From positions 744,001 to 808,000 of the forward strand of contig NDFF03000001.1 in assembly GCA_002150815.3 (NCBI GenBank): 64,000 nucleotides of DNA, written 5' to 3'. The position numbers and the translations under genes were made by a program. This document shows positions 1-10,849 of the stretch, piece after piece. The notes under the pieces are model-generated. The model was not told the origin of the DNA, made no database searches, and saw only the letters and a program-made list of their open reading frames with translations. Positions within the stretch are counted from its first letter, which is position 1, and the number at the start of each line of letters is the position of its first letter. The stretch is from Grammothele lineata (lineage: Eukaryota > Basidiomycota > Agaricomycetes > Polyporales > Polyporaceae).

Positions 1-3000
1 GGTGCGAGTGCTTTCTGGATAGTCTCTGGAACCTGACGCATGGGGGTGTTACGGCCGGACGGCGACTGAAGCAGCTGACTGAGCTCGTCGTTGGGCTGTA
101 TAACGGCGACTAAGGAGCAGTATGCGGATATGGAGATGTCGGACAAGTAGTAAGAGAGGTGTATTATCCGGTTATCGTGTGAGACAATGTTGGTGGAGAG
201 AGCCTTCTTCTCAAAAAGTTTGACTGTGAGCTCGTGCATGGCTCGCGCACGGGCGGCTTTGCCAACGAGGTAGCCATAAGACTGTGCTGCTGTATTTTTG
301 TCCATGAGCAGCGCATCCTTGATCGTGTTATCATCTTCCTCGAACAGCTGAGCCAAGTCCATAATCTTCACTTGTTCTGGCCCTGTCTCTGGCGCAGCCC
401 CCTGTTCACTGACATGTTCGCGTGTAGCGGCGGTAGAAGCACGCCCAGTTCTTTGTCTTTGGTTTCCACCATAAGCGACAGGTATCTCCAAAGTTCTTAG
501 CGATGTAGCACTGGGTGTGTACGGATGCACCTGCAGATCTTGGCCGAGGTTATAGAGAAAGACATTGAGCGCATCAGGCGATGTATCCGGGAGGTAGACA
601 ACGCGCGCCTGACGTGTTCCGCCAGTCAAAGTCTGTACTGAGGTCGTGATGATCTTGAGCTTGCCCTTCGACTCCAATTCTCTGAGCGTCGCGTCGAGGG
701 TCCTTTTGTCAATCCTGGCGCCAGGTCGAGTGCTTGCTTCGTGCCCTGCCTTGAGGATAGTGTCCACTAACGCGGCATGCGCCTCGAAAAACTCCTTGCA
801 GCTGGTGTTCATGACACCGTCAGCTTCAGCCAGCATACGGAGAATTTCGCTTTCCCGGCGAGACTGAGAGAGATTGGTCCTAGCCCGAAATTTGGAGCCA
901 TCGCCCTTGATTCGTTTGGAGGCAGGCTCAGAGGATGGCGTTTCCGGTTGATCCCTCTTCTTGGCATTGTCTTTGGGGGTCTCAACACCGGACGACTGGA
1001 TACCAGCAGGTTCAGGAGTCTGCATCGATGCATGAATATACGTGCGTACAATCACTCGAGCAGCGTCCAGCTCACCATGGAAATTAGAGATTGTCCTTGC
1101 GCTAACGCTGATATACTTTCGGGACCGATGAGACTCGGGAAAAGAGGTACATCAGCAGAAGGAGGCAGAAGCGGAGGGTCTGCTAGTAACCATTCCGGAG
1201 GCTCGTTCGCAAGGCTAGATTCAGGCACGACGCCGGACGTATCATGAGTGGCAAACGGTGCAATACCGGTAGCGGATTGGCTATCGACTTGCATGGATGC
1301 TGCTGGTGTCGCTGCTTCATCGACTACTGCCACCAAAGCTTTCGTCGTTGAGCCACGCGTTCGACGAGCGCTGGTCCGGGTGGGCGATAGTGAGTCCCCG
1401 CGTTTCCGGACTTTGGGCGTTCTGGCAGATCGCCGACGACTCGTATCCTTGCCCGAGAGGGTTTCCTCAGGTATAGTAGAGGCCCCTGCTACTGCCTCAG
1501 AAATCGAGCTCTGTGCCTCAAGAGCCGATGCGCCTTCTAGAGCAGCAAAGGACAAGGCGGAAAGAGGAGAAGAAACCGCCCCGTCGCCCTGAGCATCTTC
1601 TGCCCGCGCAGAATTTTCGACGACCACTTTCTTTGGCGGGCGACCACGTCTCTTCGTAGCCGGGGCTTGCGAAACGCTGTCAAGTGTGACTGAAGACGGT
1701 CCTGCTTCTGCATTGGACTCTTCCATGACAACAGCCTTCTTCGGAGGTCGTCCCCTCTTCTTAGGGGCGCTCGGAGTCGTCGTCGACGGACCGGCTTGGG
1801 ATGCGCTGTCTGCTAGGGTTTTTTTGGGCGGTCGTCCTCGTCTCTTCTTTGGTGGAGGTTCTGGCATCTCGTCTGTGCCGCCCGCCCCCGGTTCTTCTTC
1901 CACATCCCGTTTGCGTTTCTTTCCTTTCTTTGAAGGGGTAGGGCCAGGCTCCCCGTCTTCATCTGCGGGCAACGCGGACTTGCGCGGTCGACCTTTCTTG
2001 ACAGACCCGTCTGGGAGGATCGGGTTGACTCGCTTCTTTTTGCCAACACCCTTTCCTTTTCCTTTGGCTGTGGTAATACCGTTCAGATACCTGGTCAACG
2101 CGGCCGAGTCATCGTAAAATGCATCTGCTTCGATGGGCAAGAACCCGCCGACCGCGCTCCCGTCAGCGCTTTGGAGATGCTCCTTGACCTCGAGTTGTTC
2201 TTTGTCTACGAGGGTCTTGTAGTGGGCGACGGTGTAGTACTTGTACCGCCGCTCGCGTCCGTGCGTCTCAGCCAGTTGCGCGATACCCAGGTCGGCAAGG
2301 TGTGCGGGTGGGGGATCCTTGGCAAGCTTATTGATGAGGAGGTCAATTGTACGCTTGTCAAAGTCTCCGAGAGCTGCTGAGATCTCGTTCAAGGTCATTC
2401 CTTTCGTGCCCGCCTCGGCCAGGCAATCGATAATCTGCCTCTGGATGGAGATGTTGGCCCTCAATCCTGTCGATTCGTCCAGTAGGATTGGATCAACTGA
2501 AGAAAAGCCGCATCAGATCCATCATATAGGCCGCAAGAGGAACGGTATACTTTGGATCTCATCCTCATCCATGGCCTCCCCATCGACTTGAGACCCTGCC
2601 GCTCCGTCGAGTAAGCGGATACATAAAACCTTCTTGTCGGGAAAGCGCTTCCTATCCGCATGTGCCACCTGGACTCGCTCGATAAACCCTTGGTCTACCA
2701 GCTCCCTAATGCGAGTGCGAAAGAACCTCCGGTCCGACTTCGCTGGATTCACGAAGCCCTGCAATGTATTCAGTATCATCCCTAGACAAACTGAGCCCCA
2801 AGCCACTTACAATCCTGACCATGAGGTTGTTCGACGTGTGCATCTGGTGCGGGCAGTTTTTGAGCAACTTCGCCAGCCGTGCTCTTAGCACAGGTAGGCT
2901 GGACAGGTGACGAGAATCGATGGGGTCGAAGTGCACAGGGGCGAATGTCTTCGTCTCCACCTGGTCGTCATCGTCTTCCGAGTCAACTTCATCGTCTTTT

Positions 3001-4070
3001 ACTTGTCCCTTGGAAATAGCCTCCTTCTCCTCCGTAAGGATTTGTTGCCAGATTGGACTGCGCTCGTAGAAGTACTTGTGTACGCAGATGTTCCCGCTGA
3101 CACCGGGCTGCCGGAGTTTCACCCTAGAACGCGGGGTCGGTCAGTAGTCTGCAAGATCCAAGAAAGCCTTTCATCATACACAAGGTCAAGATCGACGAGT
3201 TGCTTGATGATGTAGAAGCACGTTTTCTGATCGTAGCCCGACTTCCGACCAAGCTCGAGCACGCTGATGCCCTTCTCTCGGCCCCTCGTGATGAGCTGTA
3301 ACCCGGTGTAGATCATTGGCGTCAACTTTGATGGCTATATGCGCATGTAGTCAGCATACGGTCCCACAATACCCACACAAGACCTAAAGGCTGACCCTGA
3401 TATGCGACCCCGTCAGTGCAACGAACGTAGTCTCTGGGTCGACCGCAATCCTCAGCCGCTCGCCATACTCCCCCCTCAACTCCTCGAGCGGCCGCAGTGT
3501 AGCATCGTCCACGACATCGAGCCCCAGCACGAGAGGGGGCTCCTCCGCGTCCTCGCCTTTCGCTTTGGCTTTGCGCGCCGCACTCGCCTGCGGCGCGATA
3601 TATACCTCTGTCGAACCGCCCTCGGGCACCGTGCCGACGCGCACACCCGGTTGCTGGACGACGACAGACCAAACAAATGCGCAGAACGCGTCGTCTACGT
3701 TTTGGCCTAGCGGCCGGGGCACTGCGCCGCTGCTCGGCCCTGCGACGACGAAGGACCGGTGTGTGTAGAAGTCGGTGATGAAGTCTCTCAGGCGCGAGAC
3801 GTCGCATCCTGTAGGTATCCGTGCGGTTAGTAAGGAGACCTCTGGGGAACGGAGAAACTTGAGGGTAAAAGGCGGTTATATGCGCCGAAAAGGGGACGGC
3901 TGGTCGTGGGTTCGAACCCCTCGACAAGCGTGTCGCCATCCAGCCGTGGGGGTGCCTGATGCACCCATCGCGCAAGTGGACGGCTATGTTTGAGAAAAAT
4001 TACGCGACCACTTACCTAGATCTCCATCGAACGAGAGCTCGCGGAGACAATGCCGGATGAGCTCATCCAT
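1..4070 (-). CDS. TFIIIC B-block-binding subunit (Tfc3/GTF3C1-like), 3' part beyond the left edge
   Basis: Largest DNA-binding subunit of Pol III factor TFIIIC, which recognises the B box of tRNA genes in the nucleus. Exon 1 (4070-4016) encodes an N-terminus of the family type (MDELIRHCLRELSFDGDLG). Exon 2 starts at 3808 after a 207-nt intron. A B-block winged-helix domain (GREKGISVLELGRKSGYDQK and following) lies at about residues 160-215, joined to VVKLRQPGVSGN by splicing across a roughly 58-nt intron near 3.13-3.19 kb. More winged-helix-like segments follow. A long basic insert (about 1.6-2.0 kb) carries four AT-hook cores (GRPRK and three GRPPKK). The frame stays open from about 1013 to position 1, so the C-terminus is outside the window. 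The start is set by family similarity and phase. The family call is firm; some middle introns (near 1.0, 2.5 and 2.8 kb) are approximate. Confidence 0.93.
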
Positions 4071-4870
4071 CCCGATGAACGACTCAGTTGGCAGTCGTTT
4101 CAGTAGGGAGAAGGCGTGGACCACCACTCGTAGTGAAGTTATACACTACTTTTCTTCCAGCGCGACTGAATAATGGGGTTGAGTCTACCGTTTGATGCTT
4201 GCCGAGGTGTGAGCGAGGAGGATGAAACTTGAAAAGGATGAGAATGACGACGAGCGGCGCGCCTTGCGATTACGCCACGGCGCAAACGTCGGCCACCTTC
4301 CTTTTTTGGATAGACTCGGGACCAGCCGGTCCCACTGTCTCAGCTTGTGAGCACTTCAATCAACTCGACGACCGAGCTTTGCAAGGCAGAACACTATCAT
4401 CACAGGACGGCGCTGCAGAGAGCAACCAACATGTACAACCAAACGCTGACAGGATAGTACTACCACGAGCAGTACGGACGAGATGGTATATACAGATGGG
4501 CTCGTACGGGGTGTCCGCAGCAACTACGGGTAGGCGGAAGTAAGGGTGTGGGGAGGGGCGGGTGGTCATAACGGTATGTGGGGGTTAGAATACAATGAGC
4601 GTATCGTAAGGATGTCGTCAGGCGTCGAGGCCCGACGCTTTTGTGCTTGGGGTGTGAGTCTACTATGTAACAAACGTTCCTCGAACCCGTCTATAGAGCC
4701 GCAAAGCGAGCGATGAGAGCGAGGGAATAGCGCGCGGAAAATCTACGTCTCCACCTGATTAAGGATGAAGCCCAAAATACGGAGATCCGAGGGGAGAAGA
4801 ACCGAAACAGAGCAACGGACATAGATACGGAACACGGCAGAGCGGCCACGGAGGCGCATGCTGGCCGTGC
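4071..4870. other. Intergenic, no gene seen
   Basis: About 800 bases between the TFIIIC subunit start and the 3' end of the UPS/PRELI gene. It should hold the TFIIIC-subunit promoter and the UPS 3' UTR. I see no ORF with family features and no repeat. Confidence 0.6.
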
Positions 4871-5592
4871 TCATGCCTGTTGTCGCTGCTCCCCGCGCGA
4901 TTCCCATAGCTGGCGGAGGACGTCGGAGAAGCCGAGCTTGCCTAGCTGCGCGTTCTGCTCGAAGCGCTGCACGAGCCAGTTCTCGAGCTTGTCAGCGGCG
5001 GACCGCCAGAGGGCCATTCGCGCCTGGATCTCGGCCGTTTGCTGGAAGGAGGTTTGCCCGTTTGATGTGGGCGAATAGCGAATGCTCTCGTAGCACGTCG
5101 CGAACTGCGAGAGCGAGAGGTTCACGGACGTGATCGTCGCTGTCTGCGTTGCGGGGTCGACGAACGAGACCTCCCTCACAAACGCGTCCTCGGAGCCGCC
5201 AAAGAACTGGGATGGCGCAAGGGGTGTGGGGAGGAGAGAGGAGACCGTCAGTCGTGGCTCCACCAGTATGTAGGGATGCTCACCTTGACAATCCATGTTG
5301 GTGCCTTCTGCTTGCACCCCAATATCCTTTCTGTCCGGATGATACCCGTCTGAGGGTCGACGGTGCGGTCCACGACGTCTATGCTTAGCACATGACTACA
5401 GTGCTGGTTGGGGTACTTGTGCCACATCCCGATAACGACGTGTGACCATGGGTGCCTGTAGATTATGCGAAGGGTTGGGGGAACGACAAATGGGACGAGG
5501 CGCAAGAGCAGCTTTAGTCAGGACACAGCCAATCATACGCCTATATACTCATTTACTCACTCGTAGTTGAACAGCTGCGAGAAGTAGTGCAT
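4871..5592 (-). CDS. UPS/PRELI-family mitochondrial intermembrane-space lipid transfer protein (Ups2/Ups3-like)
   Basis: Predicted 179-residue protein made almost entirely of one PRELI/MSF1 domain, the usual family length. The family shuttles phosphatidic acid or phosphatidylserine between mitochondrial membranes together with the small partner Mdm35. Three exons join in phase: 5592-5561, 5455-5284 and 5206-4871. Diagnostic pieces are the start MHYFSQLFNYEHPW, the strand KYPNQHCSHVLSIDV, REVSFVDP, and YESIRYSPTSNGQTSFQQ before the C-terminal helix (LENWLVQRFEQNAQLGKLGF). The SFQQ/YSP region looks more like Ups2/PRELID3 than Ups1, which would suggest phosphatidylserine; that subtype is an inference. 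A TTTATATT element lies about 60 bases upstream. The start is the only ATG giving the conserved short first exon. Confidence 0.93.
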
Positions 5593-6453
5593 CGTGAGGC
5601 GGTCGATGGGTCTCTATTGCGGGTCCGAGGGCGTATGCGGGGGTCTACGTGAATATAAAGTAGGGTCTTGCGGTCTTGCGAGTGGAGGGAAGCGGCGGGA
5701 ACAGGCGAAGGAAAGAGAAGAGCGCGCGCACACGACGGGGGAACGGCATCGGCGGTGGGGCCAATCACGAGCAGGTTCTCGGCCACTGGAGCGTGATAAT
5801 TCAGACGAAAATTGGATTGGTCCGTCTCTCGTGACTCGCGCCTTTTCCGCGCCGTTCCGGTCTGTCCCGTCATTGGACGCTCCGCACGGTGACGTTGCCG
5901 GTGGCGGTCCGTGTGGCTGCTTTGGGACCATCGGTGTTCGATCGTCCATTCCGAGTGCCTCCATCCTCGTCCCGGATCGTCCGACCACCGAATCCTGGTC
6001 GTGTGGGCAGCCCGACGGACAAAGCTGATCAGGTACGAGATATACAACCAGTTTCTCGTCTCGGTCAATCTCAAGGATAATCAACGGCGTTACTCTCATC
6101 CCAGACGTCTTGGCTCCGTACCCGAACCCGCCGCCGAAAGGTCTAGTAAAACTATATGTGGCGATCATGACAAAATTCCATCATACTGAGGCTCACATCG
6201 AATCGGTTTAAGAGGTGACTTCGAAGAAACTATCTAACGTCTACAACACAGTCTGAGGTTGCTGTGATCGGGAAGAAAGGGGTGCGTTAAATACTGAGTA
6301 TCACGTCTTGAACGTCGACAGTTCAGAATAGGCACGAATAGGACAAGATAATTACAGCCGTCCGTCCACCATAATATTACAACGTTACAGGTCGCAGGAA
6401 CGGTGGGATATATACATAGCGTGCTCCTGCGAGGTAGGGCGCGGAAGTACGCC
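5593..6453. other. Intergenic, no supported gene
   Basis: Holds the UPS promoter and the 3' flank of the ABC transporter gene. A minus-strand open stretch near 6168-6030 reads like protein for about 45 residues and then becomes low-quality sequence. No family match or splice path supports it. Confidence 0.5.
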
Positions 6454-9333
6454 TTAAACCCGCGTCCGCTCCGCCGCGATCTCGCGCAACTCCGCCAATC
6501 GCGACTTCATCTTCGGCCTGTCGGATGCGGTCGGATATCAGATACGCTCAGAGCATAGAAGAGCGCAGCGAGATGGGACGTACACCTCCAACAGTTTGAT
6601 ATCCAGCGCCTCCTTCTCCTGCTGCAGCGCCAGCCGCTTCTCCGCATCCAGCTTCGTGCTGCGCAAATAAAAGTGAGCACGCATCCTGACGGTAAGGTGG
6701 GATACTCACAAGACGTAACCGCCTTGACCGTCGTACTGGAGGATCATAGAGTGATACTTCCAGAGGGAAGGGCGGTGCGAGACGGTGAGCAGGGTGATCC
6801 CCAACCGAGTCGCGTGCTCCATCATCATCCCCTCCATGTCGGGTGGGACGAGGGAAGTAGCCTCATCGAGGACTGCATACTGTATTACCACGAAATAGTC
6901 AGTCTCTGGACCGCACGGGCAGTGTGCAATCTAACCTTCGGCTTATGGTAGAACAACCGTGCCCAAGCGATTTTCTGCTGGTCACCGCCGCTAAGCGCCT
7001 CCCGCCACTCGCGGGCGACGTCCCAGCCACCCTCCCGCTCGACGATATGCTCCATTTGTACGGTAGCTAGTACCTCAAGTAAATCGTCATCAGTGATACC
7101 CCCTGCGGCGAGTCCACATGTCAACCTCTCCGATCGAGCAAATAATACAGTACTGATCAAACTCACTTGCTTCCATGTCTTCTCTACTATGCGGGTAGAT
7201 GACTTGGTCACGCAAGGTTCCGAGAGATAGATACGGTCTTTGAGGTATCAAAATGAACTCGTTCGCTGGGGGCTTGCGGACGATGCCGCCGTACACGGGC
7301 CAGAGCCCTCCGAGAATGCGGAACAGAGAAGATTTCCCGCAGCCGTTGGGCCCGACAATGAGTAAGTGTTGCTATATGCGTGTAAGTTAACTGCAATAAC
7401 CATATCTGAACGGTGGACTCACTCCAGGCTTGACATAGAAGCTGAGGCTCTTGACCAGGATGTCGCCGTTAGGGGTAACAATGGGGACGTTCTGGAACTC
7501 AATCTCATCCGACAGGTGCACCACGCCGCGGCCTTTCAGGACTAACAGCACCGTCAGAGGAAAACAGACATAGGAGACGGTACCTCCACTTACTCTTTGC
7601 GTTCTCCTCGGTGCTTGCGCTGCTCACCAAGGCCTTGTCAAACTTGCCCTTGCGCACGTCCTCCATCGTCTCTAATAGGAGGGCGACTCGACTGGTGTAC
7701 CCTGCGAGCTCAGAAAGATCCTTGTACGAGTACATCACCCGACCGAATGCATCTGATGCAGAAAGCAGCAGTCGTCTGTTAGTCACAAAGCCTGTAACAG
7801 AAATAGTATGAGGACTGGCTAAATGGAACCACGGCGTGGAACGTTACCTTCGGTGCGGCCTCCCATATCAAGCGCAGCGGCGCCTGGAAGCTTAAAGAAC
7901 ACGGGGATGGCGCATATGCACAGCTGCAAGGACAATCTTGTGTTAGCCCCACCATCTTCAACGAAACACTAAAGACCTACGCCAAAGCTTCCCCACAACC
8001 ACTTCACGATCCCTTCTTCCACACAGCCGTGCCACCACCTTCTCCGCAAAACGCGGTTCTCGTGCTTGACGAGCCCCACATACTCGCGCTCAACGAGCAT
8101 CTTCTCGGTCCCTTCACCGCCAAAGAATGCGATCTCTTCTGCGAACTCGGCGAGCCTGGAGTGCGTATGACGCAGGTTACCTGATAGTTGCGCCGAGAGC
8201 GCAGTGTATTGCCCGAAGGGGGGCGTCAACGCCCTCACTGTAGAGGGAATTCGCTTAAGCTAACGATTGTCTGCTTGTGAAGCTCATGGAGGTACTGACG
8301 GAGCGCTGCAGACGCCTGCACCAGGACTGTGAGCAGAACGAGGCCTTCTGCACCGACGTTCTGGGATAACTGATAGTTATAAAGTATAACGTCAAGGACG
8401 GGTTTCGCGACATTGGCATAGATGGCGGCCAAATGGGTTGAGAAGCGCTGAATATCGTGCGTGATCATCCTATGGAAAGCTAGTTAAGACACGTGGGCCG
8501 TAAGGTTAGCTAAGTTCTACTCACTGGTCCGGGTTCTTGATCCGGTCATCCAGGTTTGCTTTGTAGCGAGTCAGCGTCCACGAACACCGACAAAGCAAAC
8601 GTAGACACACCAAGCTTGTAGAACGTCTTCAAATCCTGAGGGTCGGACTCATCGCCCAGGTACTCCTTCATGACTTCCTGCGTGAGTCGTGTTCGGTACG
8701 CAAGAGCAAGCTTGTTCTGGACATAGCTGAGCCAGCTGTTGGTCCATGTCGCCGGAATAGCCACTAGCAGCCAGCGAAGGATGTTCAGGAGGAACGGAAT
8801 AGGCTGTGCGCGTACCAAAGACGCGACAATCCTAGAAGAGAGCAAAGGACGCATTCGTATTGGTTCAGTGCTATGATCCGAGCGGTACTCACTTTCCATC
8901 GAGCGCAGCGACGTAGAGGGAGATCACAGTCCGGAAAATGAGCAGGCCGGAGTGCATAAACAGCAGCAAAGCTTCTTTAGAACGCAGGCTGGGTATTACT
9001 ATACGCAATATGCGTGATAGCCGTTGATAAAAGAGTGCGTCTACCTGCAAAGGAAGCGACTTGTGTGAAAAGCTGTGGACGGACAAAAGGACGTAGACTC
9101 ACCGCGACCCGAGGCTTCGTCGTACCACTATCGCCGTCCTTTCCCTTCCCTTTCCTCCGAGAAGACGAAGAAGAAGCTGGCCTTGCCGAGAGACCTCTGT
9201 AAGTGGATGTGACGACATAGAAGACGAAGGAGACAGTGAGGGCGCGCTGGACGAGAGGTCGATGACGGGCGTATGCCTCGACAAGCTGGGCTATACGCTC
9301 TTTGGAGGGCCTGAGGGAAGACTGGACGGCCAT
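6454..9333 (-). CDS. Peroxisomal ABC half-transporter, ABCD/ALD family (Pxa1/Pxa2-like)
   Basis: Half-size ABC transporter with one membrane domain followed by one nucleotide-binding domain, the layout of peroxisomal fatty-acyl importers (Pxa1/Pxa2, ABCD1). It probably dimerises and brings very-long-chain fatty acids or acyl-CoA into peroxisomes for beta-oxidation. The N-terminal [20 protein letters not shown] is followed by an ALD-type transmembrane region ([20 protein letters not shown], then the [12 protein letters not shown] loop typical of ALD proteins). The NBD shows a Walker [10 protein letters not shown] split near an intron, the Q-loop region [20 protein letters not shown], the signature [14 protein letters not shown], a Walker B ending LDEATS, and the switch [11 protein letters not shown]. 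About ten short introns are needed. The last exon ends [15 protein letters not shown] at 6454. Which of the two paralogues it is remains open. Confidence 0.93.
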
Positions 9334-9710
9334 CACATGCGGGCCGCGAGTGAAAGCGTCGGTGGGCAGACGGTCGAGAGTGCGGGGAGAGCGAAATGGC
9401 TCGGGGCTACTCTGCATGTGATTGACGCAGCGCGGGGTATGATCTCGATCGCGCGTCTCTCTCCGGCCCGACTGGGTCGTCACCGCGTCACCTCTCTTCC
9501 AATGAACTTCAACGCCCTTTGAGCCCGTGCATGGGCTGAATCCCGTTTCTGCTGAGCTCTATTATTCGCTTCCCCTCTCTTCTCTGTGAAGGTCGCTATC
9601 TTATATTTGTGCTGGTCGAGGCTATAATAGAGCGACGCCAGGAGCCAAGATGAACATTTCTCTCGACGTCGACCCTTCCGCCGACCGCATCGTCCAAACC
9701 CACCAGCACC
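9334..9710. promoter_or_regulatory. Divergent promoter region, ABCD transporter / basic unknown
   Basis: About 375 bases separate the two divergent ATGs. A TATAATA element at 9623-9629 on the plus strand lies about 85 bases before the 9711 ATG. No TATA box is evident for the transporter side. Confidence 0.45.
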
Positions 9711-10716
9711 ATGGTTGGAACATCGTCCCAGATCATCACTCGTGCAAAAGCCCAGCAGATCCGCAAGTCGCAGGGCTCCAACTCTGCAGGTCTCCCTCAG
9801 CACATGCCACCCCGGAAGACCCGTTCAGCCAAGCATTCTCCAACGGTGTCGCAGGACTCGCGCCGTCCCAAGAAGCTCAGGAAACCTCCTCGCCGCGATA
9901 GATTCTTCCACTATGAACAATTTGGAGAAAAGCATGTTCACGAGCTTGGACTGAATCGAGGGCCCCGCCTTCAAGTCTCCATCCTCTCTTCCCTCCCTTC
10001 AAGCTCTCAGAATTCGTTCGTCCCGCCTGAACCCGACCCCAGCGAGTCCATCCGTGACAGATCCGCCCATAGAAGGCCTACCCATAGTAAGCTCGACGCC
10101 AACAGCAATACCTCGCGTCCTCCTGCGAAGTCCGTGACACGACTCAAACGGAAGAACGACACACCGCATCACAGCAGAAGTTGTCTCGCGGACCATCCAG
10201 CATTGTCAGCCCTTGGCCAGATACAGGCGAGTTTTAAAACAGCTGTTCATGCGTTGGACCATTCTAACCAGATGTTAGGCGAGCTTGCATGATGGAGCCC
10301 ACCGGCGTCGTGTGGTACTCTCGCACGTTGAAGTCCCCTCTCTCAAACCTAAGCGTGTTCACGCGCGCCATCGTTCTATCGCTGGCCCTCGCTCTCGCTC
10401 TCAGTCCCGGCATCCTGCTCGTACCCCTTCAGTTGCAAACCTCATACGTTCCGGCAGTCGTCACCTCCTCCCACATCGCGAACACCCACCACACTGGAGA
10501 CAGGACGGTGACGCCGGAGCCGACGTCTCTACCGCTTCCCCCACCGGTCACACCGCATCTGGTTTATCCGACAGATTCGCGGCCACCCAGCACTCTGCAA
10601 ATAGCTCTGTTCCTGGAACTTCGCATGCTACCGGTGTCAACGCCAGTGGTTATCTGCAAACCATGTTTCCTACATTTCTTCCCCTCTTTGCTCGGGTCGT
10701 CGGAAATTGCTCTTGA
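9711..10716 (+). CDS. Hypothetical basic, Ser/Arg/Pro-rich protein (tentative two-exon model)
   Basis: I do not recognise this gene. The ATG at 9711 sits in a strong context (CACCATGG) downstream of a TATA-like box. The first open frame runs to 10292 and is rich in K, R, S and P (MPPRKTRSAKHS, RRPKKLRKPPRRDRFFHYEQ), as in a disordered nuclear protein. A second open frame in another phase (about 10290-10716) has a similar RS-rich bias (RSRSQSRHPARTPS) and probably belongs to the same gene through a small intron near 10.22-10.29 kb. I could not fix its boundaries, so the second half is uncertain. No domain is visible. It could instead be a single-exon gene ending at 10292, or a non-coding transcript. 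Confidence 0.4.
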
Positions 10717-10849
10717 GCAGGCTGGGAGGAACGCATGGGGTGGCCTGGTCCTCCCCGGAACAATTACAGCAGCTACACATATTTTCTCGCGTGTAAGCCT
10801 ATGTCTGCCTAAAGGGACTTACGGTAGACCGGCCGTTTCACCATGCAGA

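Noticed and set aside
3880..3990. Possible tRNA gene around the GGTTCGAACCC motif
   Set aside because: No A box, no anticodon arm and no 7-bp acceptor pairing at tRNA length on either strand. The T-stem is imperfect in both orientations and the sequence lies inside an intron.
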